Shown: piece after piece, positions 56,374 through 64,000 of the stretch | How positions within the stretch are numbered: position 1 is the stretch's first letter | How the letters are laid out: every line of letters begins with the position of its first letter | Assembly (NCBI RefSeq): GCF_000513295.1 | Contig: NC_023065.1 | Location: forward strand, 2,092,501-2,156,500 | Reading direction: 5' to 3' | Origin: Magnetospirillum gryphiswaldense MSR-1 v2 | Lineage (GTDB): Bacteria; Pseudomonadota; Alphaproteobacteria; Rhodospirillales; Magnetospirillaceae | Length of the DNA: 64,000 bases | Program-made: the position numbers and the translations under genes | The notes under the pieces: generated by a model | What the model saw: only the letters and a program-made list of their open reading frames with translations | Databases searched by the model: none | Told to the model about the DNA's origin: nothing

Positions 56374-58404
56374 ATGAACATTCGCACACAGATCGTTGCT
56401 GGTCTGACCATTGTTGTTGCCGTGTTCGCCACGACCAGCTGGTTGAACAGCCGTGCCGTCAACGCGCAAAAGCCGCTGCTGACCGAGATCAGTCAGCGCG
56501 CCGACACGGTGTCCAAGCAATCGATCAAATTGTACGCGGCCATCAAGGATATGAACCTGCAAGTGGCGCAGGTTCAGCAATTTCTCAGCGACATCTCGGC
56601 CACCCGCGCCCAGGACGGGCTGAATGACGGCTTCGACAAGGCGGAAGAAGCGGCCCAGGGCTTCGCCGAAGCCATGAGCCAAGCCCGAGCCGCCGCGCAA
56701 AGCCTGAAACTGGACGACATCCTGGAATCGCTGGACAAGGCGGACCAAGCCTTCGACCCCTATTATCAAACCGGCCAGATCATGGCCAAGGAATACATCC
56801 GCGGCGGCGCCGAAGCCGGCAACAAGCTGATGGGCGATTTCGACGAAGCCGCCGAGAGGATGCATCAGCGCCTGGACAACGTGGCCGAACTGGTCGAGCA
56901 GGAAACCAACAATTCCCTAACCGGGCTGACCCTGGCGGCGGAGCGGGTCGAACAGGGCAACGACAAGGTTGCCAACACCCTGGCCATCGCCGGCGGCATC
57001 GGCCTGACCCTGGCCATCCTGATCGGCGGCACCCTGGCTTGGCAATTGGCGCGATTGTTCAATCTGCTCAGCCATGACGTGCAGGCGGTGGTCGAGGAAC
57101 GCCACGACCAGCACCTGAACTTGCAAGAAAGCCGCCGCGACGAATTCGGCCCCATCGCCCGCGCCCTGGCCCAGTTCCGCTCCAACGCGTTGAAATTGCT
57201 GGCCATGCAGGCCGAGCAGGCGAAGCAGGCTGAATTGGCCGAGCAAACCCGCCGCCAATCGCTGCTGGACATGGCCGATACAGTCGAGGTGGAAACCGCC
57301 CAGGCGGTGGAAAACGTCGCCCGCGAAACTGTGCAGATGCGCGATCTGGCCACCGATATGGCCCATTCCGCCCATCAGGTGGGAGAAAACAGCCAAGGTG
57401 TCGCCGCCGCCGCCGAACAGGCCTTGCGCAACGCCCAGGCGGTGGCCGGTGCCGCCGAGGAATTGTCGGCTTCGATCCGCGAGATCGGCAGCCAGGCCAA
57501 TATGTCCACCCAGGTGGTGGCCGGCATCGTCCAATCGGCGCGGGAAAGCGCCGACACCGTGCACAAGCTTTCCGACGCCATGTCCCGCATCGGCGACGTG
57601 GCCAAGCTGATCAATGCCATCGCCGAACAGACCAATCTGTTGTCGCTCAACGCCACCATCGAGGCGGCCCGCGCCGGCGAGGCCGGCAAGGGCTTCGCCG
57701 TGGTCGCGCACGAGATCAAGGGCCTGGCCACCCAGACCGCCCGCTCGACCGAGGAAATCAGCCGCGAGGTTGGCGCCCTGCAAGCCATCGGCCGTCAGGT
57801 CACCCAGGCCATCGGCAACATCACCACCACCATCGAGGAAATCAGCGCCATCGCCAATTCCATCGCCGCGGCGGTGGAACAGCAGGACGCCGCCACCCAG
57901 GAAATCGTCCGCAACGTGGTGCAGACCAGCCACGCCGCCGAAGAAGTGGCCGAACGCATCGCCACCGTCGCCTCGGAAGCGCAAACCACCGGGCAATCCG
58001 CCGAACTGGTCCAGCACCAGTTGGAAAGCATCGCCGTGCGGGTACGCGAGTTGAAAGGCAGCCTCAATCAAGTGGTCCGCACCGCCACACCGGAAGTGGA
58101 TCGCCGCCAGACACCGCGCATCGCCTATGGTGAAACAGCGGAAATCAGGGTCGGCGACACCACCATGGCCGTGCGCATGGCCGATCTGTCGCTGTGCGGC
58201 GGTCGTATGCTGGACGTTCCCGACCTGCCCGGCGGCAATGACGGCAGCCTGCGGATTTCCGGTCTTCCGGGCACTCTCAACTTCCACATCATCGAACACG
58301 GCACGTCCGGCATGCGCATCAGCTTCGACGATTCCAGCCCGGAAGCGGCACAGCTTGCCCACTTCATCGCCGAGCGGCACCGGAGCAATCGTAACGCGGC
58401 ATGA
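56374..58404 (+). CDS. Methyl-accepting chemotaxis protein with C-terminal PilZ domain
   Basis: 676 residues. TM1 (about 5-23) and TM2 (about 206-228) enclose a periplasmic helical sensor of about 180 residues resembling a four-helix bundle. HAMP follows, then the MCP hairpin with [20 protein letters not shown] and [15 protein letters not shown]. From about residue 575 a PilZ domain is attached: DRRQTPR gives the RxxxR element and DLSLCGG the (D/N)xSxxG element, so cyclic di-GMP binding is likely. This links second messenger level to chemotaxis, as in Azospirillum Tlp1. Start ATG 56374 is weakly supported; a GTG at 56344 is possible. Confidence 0.93.
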   Translation: MNIRTQIVAGLTIVVAVFATTSWLNSRAVNAQKPLLTEISQRADTVSKQSIKLYAAIKDMNLQVAQVQQFLSDISATRAQDGLNDGFDKAEEAAQGFAEAMSQARAAAQSLKLDDILESLDKADQAFDPYYQTGQIMAKEYIRGGAEAGNKLMGDFDEAAERMHQRLDNVAELVEQETNNSLTGLTLAAERVEQGNDKVANTLAIAGGIGLTLAILIGGTLAWQLARLFNLLSHDVQAVVEERHDQHLNLQESRRDEFGPIARALAQFRSNALKLLAMQAEQAKQAELAEQTRRQSLLDMADTVEVETAQAVENVARETVQMRDLATDMAHSAHQVGENSQGVAAAAEQALRNAQAVAGAAEELSASIREIGSQANMSTQVVAGIVQSARESADTVHKLSDAMSRIGDVAKLINAIAEQTNLLSLNATIEAARAGEAGKGFAVVAHEIKGLATQTARSTEEISREVGALQAIGRQVTQAIGNITTTIEEISAIANSIAAAVEQQDAATQEIVRNVVQTSHAAEEVAERIATVASEAQTTGQSAELVQHQLESIAVRVRELKGSLNQVVRTATPEVDRRQTPRIAYGETAEIRVGDTTMAVRMADLSLCGGRMLDVPDLPGGNDGSLRISGLPGTLNFHIIEHGTSGMRISFDDSSPEAAQLAHFIAERHRSNRNAA

Positions 58405-58451
58405 CGGGCCAATTGTTTCGCCCCCTCATCCCTGCTATACCAAACCCGTGA

Positions 58452-58485
58452 GCACGGGGCCGAAACGGCCCCGCGCTTGTTGTTT
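58452..58485 (+). terminator. Probable terminator after the MCP-PilZ gene
   Basis: CGGGGCCG (58455-58462) pairs with CGGCCCCG (58466-58473) around AAA, followed by CGCTTGTTGTTT. The T-run is interrupted. It lies 48 bp past the stop and 51 bp before purC. Confidence 0.6.
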
Positions 58486-58535
58486 CCCCGGCGCCAGCCG
58501 CACCAGGCCGCGCCTCATCGATCCGGAAGTTTCCC

Positions 58536-59300
58536 ATGGCTCGACGCAGACAGATTTATGAAGGCAAGGCTAAGGTTCTTTTCGAAGGACCGGAACCGGG
58601 CACCCTGGTTCAGTACTTCAAGGATGATGCCACCGCCTTCAATAACAAGAAGAAGGGCACCATCACCGGCAAGGGCGTGCTGAACAACCGGATCAGCGAA
58701 TACCTGATGATCAAGCTGGGCGAGATCGGCATCCCGACCCACTTCGTTCGTCGCCTTAACATGCGCGAGCAATTGGTGCGCGAAGTCGAGATCATCCCGC
58801 TGGAAGTGGTGGTCCGCAACATCTCCGCCGGTTCGCTGGCTCAGCGCTTCGGCCTGTCGGAAGGCACGCCGCTGCCGCGTTCCATCGTCGAGTACTACTT
58901 CAAGTCCGACGCCCTGGGCGACCCCATGGTCGCCGAGGAACACATCACCGCCTTCGGCTGGGCCACCACCCAGGACATCGATGAACTGATGTCCATGTCG
59001 CTGCGCGTCAACGACTTCCTCACCGGCCTGTTCCTGGGCGTTGGCATTCGTCTGGTCGATTTCAAGCTGGAGTTCGGTCGCCTTTACAATGGCGACGACA
59101 TGCAGATCGTCCTGGCCGACGAGATCAGCCCCGACAATTGCCGTCTGTGGGATCTGAAGACCGGCGAAAAGATGGACAAGGACCGTTTCCGCCGCGATCT
59201 CGGCAACGTCGAAGACGCCTATCAGGAAGTGGCGCGCCGCTTGGGCATTCTGCCCGAGGGTGGCCCGCGCGACCTGAAGGGCCCGGAAACCATGCAATAA
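58536..59300 (+). CDS. purC: Phosphoribosylaminoimidazole-succinocarboxamide synthase (SAICAR synthetase)
   Basis: 254 residues. [61 protein letters not shown] and [14 protein letters not shown] cover the ATP-binding and catalytic signatures. It joins aspartate to CAIR in purine synthesis. It is followed by purS 21 bp later. The ATG is preceded by a GC-rich leader with no obvious Shine-Dalgarno except GGAAG. Confidence 0.97.
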   Translation: MARRRQIYEGKAKVLFEGPEPGTLVQYFKDDATAFNNKKKGTITGKGVLNNRISEYLMIKLGEIGIPTHFVRRLNMREQLVREVEIIPLEVVVRNISAGSLAQRFGLSEGTPLPRSIVEYYFKSDALGDPMVAEEHITAFGWATTQDIDELMSMSLRVNDFLTGLFLGVGIRLVDFKLEFGRLYNGDDMQIVLADEISPDNCRLWDLKTGEKMDKDRFRRDLGNVEDAYQEVARRLGILPEGGPRDLKGPETMQ

Positions 59301-59321
59301 GCCTACACAAGGAATATTCCC

Positions 59322-59561
59322 GTGAAAGCTAAGGTTCATATCACTTTGAAGAACGGCGTTCTCGACCCCCAGGGCAAGGCAGTGCAGCACGCGCTGGGCT
59401 CGCTGGGCTTCGGCGGCGTCAACGACGTCCGTCAGGGCAAGTACATCGAACTGGATCTGGCCGAAACCGATCCGGCCAAGGCGCGCGAAGCGGCCGAGCA
59501 GATGTGCAAGCAGCTTCTGGCCAATACCGTGATCGAGAATTACAGCATCGAGCTGGTCTGA
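59322..59561 (+). CDS. purS: Phosphoribosylformylglycinamidine synthase subunit PurS
   Basis: 79 residues. KAKVHITLKNGVLDPQGKAVQHAL and VRQGKYIELDLAE are typical PurS (partial strings). PurS forms the FGAM synthetase complex with PurQ and PurL. A GTG start is used, with AAGGAA upstream. A terminator follows directly and purQ and purL are not in the window, whereas in many relatives purQ comes next. Confidence 0.95.
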   Translation: MKAKVHITLKNGVLDPQGKAVQHALGSLGFGGVNDVRQGKYIELDLAETDPAKAREAAEQMCKQLLANTVIENYSIELV

Positions 59562-59574
59562 CACGGTTGAGCTG

Positions 59575-59612
59575 AAAAAAAGCCGGAGCGGCACAGGCCC
59601 TCCGGCTTTTTT
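59575..59612. terminator. Bidirectional Rho-independent terminator after purS
   Basis: A-run plus GCCGGAG (59582-59588) pairs with CTCCGGC (59600-59606) followed by TTTTTT. The mirrored A-run gives a U-run on the other strand, so it also serves the convergent permease gene. Confidence 0.9.
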
Positions 59613-59667
59613 ATTGTCTGCTCCAGAGCCATCGCGGGCGGACAAAACCAGCCACAACAAAGCACGC

Positions 59668-61050
59668 CTACAGCCGTCCCAGCACCATCCACCACAGCGC
59701 ATCCAACGGCAGCAGAATCACCACCGAAACGCCCGCCGTCAGCAGGCACATGCGGACGAATTCGTGATAGGGCACGCCCGAGACCGGAACCGCCGCCATC
59801 AACGGCGGCACCTGATGCGGCAACAAGATGGTGGACAGGCCCGGCACCTGCAACATGGCGACGCTGTCGATGGAAAAGCCCGAGCGCGCCGCCAGGGTGC
59901 CGGCCATGGGCACCAGCACCGCCGGCACGCCGGGGGCCGTGGTCAACACGCCCAACAGCATGGGCAGGATCACCAGCACCGCCCAGTCGTGCAGATGGCC
60001 GTCGCCCGACAACGGCATCCAGCCCAGGATGGCTTCCGCCATCCACGCCCCCAGGCCCAGATGGTTGGCCACCGCCCCCAGGCCGATGACCGCGCCCACA
60101 TGGAAGATCATGGACATGTTGAGTTTGCGCATGGCATCGGCGCCCAGCACGCCGAAACGCGGATACAGGCACAATACCGCCCCGGCCAGGGCGACCCAGG
60201 CCGGCGATATATGATGCCAGGAATCGGTCACCCACAGGCTCACCGCCAGCAGTAGCACTGCGGCAAGACGGCGCTCTCCCTTGCTCAATGGTCCCGGCGC
60301 GGCGGCTCCGGCTCCGACCAGCGGCCCCGGCGGTTCGGCATAAAGCAGGCTGACCAGCGCCCACACCGCCAGCGCCCGCCCCACCCCCAGCACCGGGAAA
60401 TGGACGATGAAGAACTCGACGAAGGTGAAGCTGTGGCCGGTCAGCTTTTCCAGCGTGCCGGCCAACACCATGTTGGGAACATTGGACGGCAGCACCGAGA
60501 AGGCCGGCAGAAAGGTGCCGAAGGCAGCGGCCAGCATCAGGCCGGAATAGCCGCGCGAGCCGGGATGATAGCCCAGATGCACCGCCAGGGGGGCGACGAT
60601 GCCCAACAGCATGATGATGCGACCGGTCGCCGACGGCATGAAAAAGATGGCCGCCAGCCCCAGACCGACCACCACCGCCACCAGTCGGGGGTAAGACAAT
60701 CCTTCCAATCCGCGCGCCAACCCGGCCATGCGCTTGCCCAGACCGGTTTCATCCATGGCCAGGCCCAGGACCAGTCCGGCCAGAACCAGCCACAAGGCCG
60801 ATGACGTGAAGCCGGACAGCACCACTTCCGGCGGGGCCAGCTTGAACAACAGCAGGACGGCGAAAAAGCCCAGCGCGGTGACGTGGTCGGGCAGAAAACC
60901 ACCCGACCACAGACCGATGGTCACCAGCAAAATGGGCAAGCCCCAGCCCGCCGCGCCGCCGCCTGCCGGCTGCATGATCAGCGCCACCAGGGCGGCGACG
61001 ATCAGGCCAGCGCCCAGAATCTTGGGCAAGGTCCGGGCGTTGACTTTCAT
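59668..61050 (-). CDS. SLC13 (DASS)-family anion permease
   Basis: 460 residues with about eleven to twelve membrane helices. PSNVPNMVLAG and the later TTAPGVPAVLVPMAG occupy the positions of the two SNT-type ligand motifs of the divalent anion:sodium symporters, although altered. The family carries di- and tricarboxylates or sulfate. It begins 3 nt after pyk, so the two are cotranscribed, which would fit uptake of a central-metabolism carboxylate (inference). It converges with purS across a shared terminator. Confidence 0.85.
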   Translation of the reverse strand: MKVNARTLPKILGAGLIVAALVALIMQPAGGGAAGWGLPILLVTIGLWSGGFLPDHVTALGFFAVLLLFKLAPPEVVLSGFTSSALWLVLAGLVLGLAMDETGLGKRMAGLARGLEGLSYPRLVAVVVGLGLAAIFFMPSATGRIIMLLGIVAPLAVHLGYHPGSRGYSGLMLAAAFGTFLPAFSVLPSNVPNMVLAGTLEKLTGHSFTFVEFFIVHFPVLGVGRALAVWALVSLLYAEPPGPLVGAGAAAPGPLSKGERRLAAVLLLAVSLWVTDSWHHISPAWVALAGAVLCLYPRFGVLGADAMRKLNMSMIFHVGAVIGLGAVANHLGLGAWMAEAILGWMPLSGDGHLHDWAVLVILPMLLGVLTTAPGVPAVLVPMAGTLAARSGFSIDSVAMLQVPGLSTILLPHQVPPLMAAVPVSGVPYHEFVRMCLLTAGVSVVILLPLDALWWMVLGRL

Positions 61051-61053
61051 GGA

Positions 61054-62499
61054 TTACAGGACTTCGCCGCTTTCCTCGATTTCCGCCACCCGCAGGATGT
61101 TGGTGGTGCCGGAACAGCCAAACGGCACGCCGGCGGTGATGACGATGCGGTCGCCGGGATGGGCGAAGGATTCATCCTGCGCCGCCTTGGCCGCCGTCTG
61201 CACCATTTCGGCGAAGCTGCGCACTTCCTGGGTCGGCACGCAATGCGCCCCCCACACCAGGGCCAGCTGGCGCGCCACCTCGATGCCCGAAGTGAGCGAG
61301 ATGATCGGCTGCTGCGGTCGTTCGCGGGCGGCGCGCAAGGTGGTCGAGCCCGACGAGGTGAAGGTGACCACGGCGGCGGCCTTCAGCGTATGGGCGACCT
61401 GCCGGGCGGCGGCGGAAATGGCGTCGCGGGTGGTGTTTTCCGGCTGCGAGCGCGAGGCGTCGGTGATCACCGTATACTGGTCGTCTTCTTCCACCCGATT
61501 GATGATGCGGTCCATCATGGTCACCGCGTCCACCGGATAATCGCCCGAGGCGGTTTCCGCCGACAGCATCACCGCGTCGGCGCCGTCATAGATGGCGGTG
61601 GCCACGTCCGAGGCCTCGGCTCGGGTCGGCGATGGCGAATGGACCATGGAATCCAGCATCTGGGTCGCCACCACCACCGGCTTGCCGGCGGAGCGGCAGC
61701 ACTTGATGATGCGTTTTTGTAGGATCGGCACCGATTCCGGCGGGCATTCCACCCCCAGATCGCCGCGTGCCACCATCACCGCGTCGGACAATTCGACGAT
61801 TTCTTCCAGGTAATCGATGGCCGAGGGCTTTTCCAGCTTGGACAACAGGCGCACGCGGCTGCCCACCTTGCGGGCGATCAGCTTGCGCGCTTCCAGGACG
61901 TCGCCGGGACGCTGGACGAAGGACAGCGCGATCCAGTCCGCCCCCATGTCGACGGCGAAATCCAGATCGGCCTTGTCCTTGTCGGTCAAGGGCGAGATGG
62001 GCAGCACCACGTTGGGGACGTTGACGCCCTTGTGGTTGGACAATTCACCGCCGACGATCACCCGCGTCTCGGCGAAATCACCGCCGTGCTGCTCGACCCG
62101 CAGCCGCAGCTTGCCGTCATCCAGCAGCAACTCGGTGCCCACGTTCATGGCGGCGAACACTTCCGGGTGCAAGAGCGGCGCGCGCACGCTAGTGCCCAGT
62201 TCCGGTGACAGATCCAGGCGGAAGGTGGCGCCGGTCTCCAGCTTGATCTTGCCATCGGCGAACTTGCCGACCCGCAGCTTGGGGCCTTGCAGATCGGCCA
62301 GCACGCCGATGGGACGTCCGATCTTTTGTTCCAGCGCGCGGATGGTGTCGTAGCGGGCCTGATGGTCGGCATGGCTGCCGTGGCTGAAATTCAGGCGGAA
62401 AACGTCAGCCCCGGCCCGGAACAGGCTTTCAATGGCCTGCGGCGTCGACGACGCCGGGCCCAGGGTGGCGATGATCTTGGCTTTTCTTGTTCTACGCAT
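61054..62499 (-). CDS. pyk: Pyruvate kinase
   Basis: 481 residues. RRTRKAKIIATLGPASST, RLNFSHGSHADH, ADLQGPKLRVG, the catalytic-Lys region LLSKLEKPSAIDYL, MVARGDLGVE and AEASDVATAIYDG-type metal and substrate residues are intact, with the C-terminal domain at about 350-480. It makes ATP and pyruvate from phosphoenolpyruvate. It heads a two-gene unit with the SLC13 permease and lies 114 bp downstream of a GntR regulator on the same strand. Confidence 0.97.
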   Translation of the reverse strand: MRRTRKAKIIATLGPASSTPQAIESLFRAGADVFRLNFSHGSHADHQARYDTIRALEQKIGRPIGVLADLQGPKLRVGKFADGKIKLETGATFRLDLSPELGTSVRAPLLHPEVFAAMNVGTELLLDDGKLRLRVEQHGGDFAETRVIVGGELSNHKGVNVPNVVLPISPLTDKDKADLDFAVDMGADWIALSFVQRPGDVLEARKLIARKVGSRVRLLSKLEKPSAIDYLEEIVELSDAVMVARGDLGVECPPESVPILQKRIIKCCRSAGKPVVVATQMLDSMVHSPSPTRAEASDVATAIYDGADAVMLSAETASGDYPVDAVTMMDRIINRVEEDDQYTVITDASRSQPENTTRDAISAAARQVAHTLKAAAVVTFTSSGSTTLRAARERPQQPIISLTSGIEVARQLALVWGAHCVPTQEVRSFAEMVQTAAKAAQDESFAHPGDRIVITAGVPFGCSGTTNILRVAEIEESGEVL

Positions 62500-62613
62500 C
62501 TTGGGTCCTTAGCAACCGAAGGCGGGATATTTTGTGGTGCGCACCATAGCAGACGGGCGCGCCGCCGCCTACCGCGCCTGGATGACGGTTTTCCACTGCC
62601 CGAAGGTGTGGGG

Positions 62614-63348
62614 TCAGCTGCCGCGCTGGCTTTGCACCACGCGATAGCGCGCCACCACCCAGCCCAGATGGGCCTGCATGGCGACGGCGGCGGCATCGGC
62701 ATCGCCGGCGGCGATGGCATCGGCGATGGCCCGATGATGGCCCAGGATGGTCTGATCATCCTCGGGCGTCGGGAACATTTCATAGCGGTGATAATCCAGC
62801 ATCTGCTGCAAGATGCCGCGAAACACCCCCATCACATGCATGTAGACGGTGGAACCCGACGCTTTGGCCACCGCCAGATGAAAGCGGATGTCGTTTTCGG
62901 TCTTGTGCTTGCCGGCATTGATGTCGGCCTCGGTCGCGGCCATCACCTCGGACAACTCGGCCAGATTGGCGGGGGTGGCGTTTTGTGCCGCCCGCCGAGC
63001 TGCCCACACTTCGATCTGTCCGCGGATCTCCGCCAGATCGGCCAGGGTCTCATGGTTGGCCTTGACCAGTTGGGCCAAGGACGCATCCATGCAGGCGGCA
63101 TTGGATACCACACGGGTGCCGCCGCCTTGGACCGCGTCCAACAGGCCTTGGGTCTTCAGGGTTTGCAGCGCCGCCCGCACCGACACGCGTGACACGCCCA
63201 TGTCCTCGGCCAGTTGACGTTCACCGGGGAGACGCTGCCCCACCGCCCATTCGCCGCTGGCGATACGGGCAAGAATGCGGTCGGCGACGCGGTCGGAAAC
63301 GCGGGTGCGGGGATCGGCCGGGACCGTATCTGAAGTGTCATTGGTCAT
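62614..63348 (-). CDS. GntR-family regulator, FadR subfamily
   Basis: 244 residues. The N-terminal winged helix (GQRLPGERQLAEDMGVSRVSVRAAL quoted in part: LPGERQLAE, VSRVSVR) is followed by an FCD ligand domain with metal-binding residues in the pattern D...H...H (NDIRFHLAVAKASG, LGHHRAIADAI). FCD regulators respond to small carboxylates. It lies upstream of pyk and the SLC13 permease and could regulate them. The ATG at 63348 is chosen; the frame runs to 63405 without support. Confidence 0.9.
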   Translation of the reverse strand: MTNDTSDTVPADPRTRVSDRVADRILARIASGEWAVGQRLPGERQLAEDMGVSRVSVRAALQTLKTQGLLDAVQGGGTRVVSNAACMDASLAQLVKANHETLADLAEIRGQIEVWAARRAAQNATPANLAELSEVMAATEADINAGKHKTENDIRFHLAVAKASGSTVYMHVMGVFRGILQQMLDYHRYEMFPTPEDDQTILGHHRAIADAIAAGDADAAAVAMQAHLGWVVARYRVVQSQRGS

Positions 63349-63379
63349 GCCGGATGGTGAGCATAACCACCCGCCATCG

Positions 63380-64000
63380 TCAAGTGGGGTTCGCCTTGCG
63401 GGCAAGATGAATGCCTGCCAAAACCACCATGGCCCCGACCACCTGCACCATCCCCAGCGTCTCGGCGAACAGTACCCAGGCCATCAGCACCGCCACCACC
63501 GGCTGCAACAACAGCACCACCGCCCCGAACGACGCCGACACATGGGCCAGCCCCCAGGCGATCAACCCCTGGCCGGCGCATTGCGACACCAGGGCGAGGC
63601 CCAGCACCACCGCCCAGCCGCGCAAGGTGGTCGGCCACACGGTTTCGCCCAAGGCCAGGGCGGCAGCCAGGATGACCAGGGCGGCCACCGCCCCACCCAC
63701 CGCCATCAACAAGGGGGTCGGCAAATCTGCGCGGGCGCGGCCCACCGCCAGGATATAGCCGGCATAGAACAGCCCCGACAACAGCGACAAGCCATCACCA
63801 GCCAGCCGGTCCAGGGACAAATCCGGGGCACCGCCGACCAGGGCCAGGGCGCCGGTGAAGGCGACCAGCAAGGCCAGGGTGAAGCGGGCCGACGGGCGCT
63901 GGCGCCAGATCAGCCACAGGGCCAAAGCGACGAAGATGGGCGCCATGTTGGTGAACAAAGAGGCATTGGCGACGCTGGTCAGCATGATGCCCAGATGCCA
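63380..64000 (-). CDS. EamA-family (DMT) permease, N-terminus cut by window edge
   Basis: The frame is open to the last base; the visible part is 206 residues and is the C-terminal two thirds of a ten-helix drug/metabolite transporter. The codons upstream of the internal ATG at 63985 read WHLGI, followed by MLTSVANASLFTN, the usual EamA junction, so translation starts beyond the window. The second EamA repeat is visible (CAGQGLIAWGLAHVSASFGAVVLLLQPV, in part). The substrate is unknown. Its stop lies 31 bp before the GntR start on the same strand. Confidence 0.88.
   Translation of the reverse strand, partial: WHLGIMLTSVANASLFTNMAPIFVALALWLIWRQRPSARFTLALLVAFTGALALVGGAPDLSLDRLAGDGLSLLSGLFYAGYILAVGRARADLPTPLLMAVGGAVAALVILAAALALGETVWPTTLRGWAVVLGLALVSQCAGQGLIAWGLAHVSASFGAVVLLLQPVVAVLMAWVLFAETLGMVQVVGAMVVLAGIHLARKANPT

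Overview
This is a GC-rich (roughly 63-65% by eye) chromosomal segment from an alphaproteobacterium. A motile, microaerobic or denitrifying member of the Rhodospirillales, Magnetospirillum-like, fits best. Supporting marks are a DUF1476 (ATP synthase zeta-type inhibitor) gene beside purB, an LdtR-like MarR regulator, DUF4169, a CYTH-CHAD protein, a napFDAGHBC operon, and several chemoreceptors, one with a protoglobin-like domain and one with a PilZ domain. I see no phage, insertion sequence or CRISPR array. Both window ends cut through genes: a lipoprotein on the left and an EamA-type permease on the right.

Layout. 1-2.7 kb: partial TPR-like lipoprotein, CYTH-CHAD protein, DUF4169 protein, tRNA-Asp(GTC) and a strong terminator. 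2.7-6.4 kb: ammonium transporter followed by a Cache-PAS histidine kinase. 6.4-12.7 kb: small catabolic and housekeeping genes (two alpha/beta hydrolases, MarR, FAH hydrolase, isochorismatase-like hydrolase, RhlE helicase, stand-alone RAM-domain protein). 13.0-19.1 kb: periplasmic nitrate reductase operon, minus strand, preceded by an FNR-type box. 19.2-23.6 kb: PAS-GGDEF-EAL protein, NudC, Cache chemoreceptor. 23.8-29.8 kb: gltBD glutamate synthase. 30.3-33.3 kb: protoglobin-like chemoreceptor and an orphan flagellar hook gene. 33.6-38.3 kb: a second UrtA-like binding protein, a tripartite hybrid kinase and an OmpR-type response regulator. 38.8-49.3 kb: urtABCDE-ureDABCEFG on one strand with overlapping or tightly spaced genes. 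49.2-64 kb: NAD synthase, an orphan ParA with a C-terminal membrane segment, LdtR-like regulator, purB, DUF1476, NRDE protein, MCP-PilZ receptor, purCS, SLC13-like permease, pyruvate kinase, GntR regulator, EamA permease.

Theme. Much of the window is nitrogen acquisition: ammonium uptake, nitrate reduction, urea uptake and hydrolysis, and glutamate synthase as the assimilation step. Sequences resembling sigma-54 promoters lie in front of amt, the UrtA-like/kinase module and urtA, and two of the three have an NtrC-like inverted repeat about 55-70 bp upstream of the -24 element. The most novel candidate is the module at 33.6-38.3 kb. It has the TorT-TorS-TorR architecture (periplasmic binding protein, HisKA-REC-HPt kinase, OmpR-type regulator), but its binding protein is a clear UrtA paralogue and it sits directly upstream of the urea transporter and urease genes. 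I read it as a candidate urea (or short-amide) sensing system. Other notable items are a globin-type chemoreceptor that has lost the proximal heme histidine, a hairpin covering the ribosome binding site of the kinase next to amt, and a 63-bp interspersed palindromic element present at two sites.
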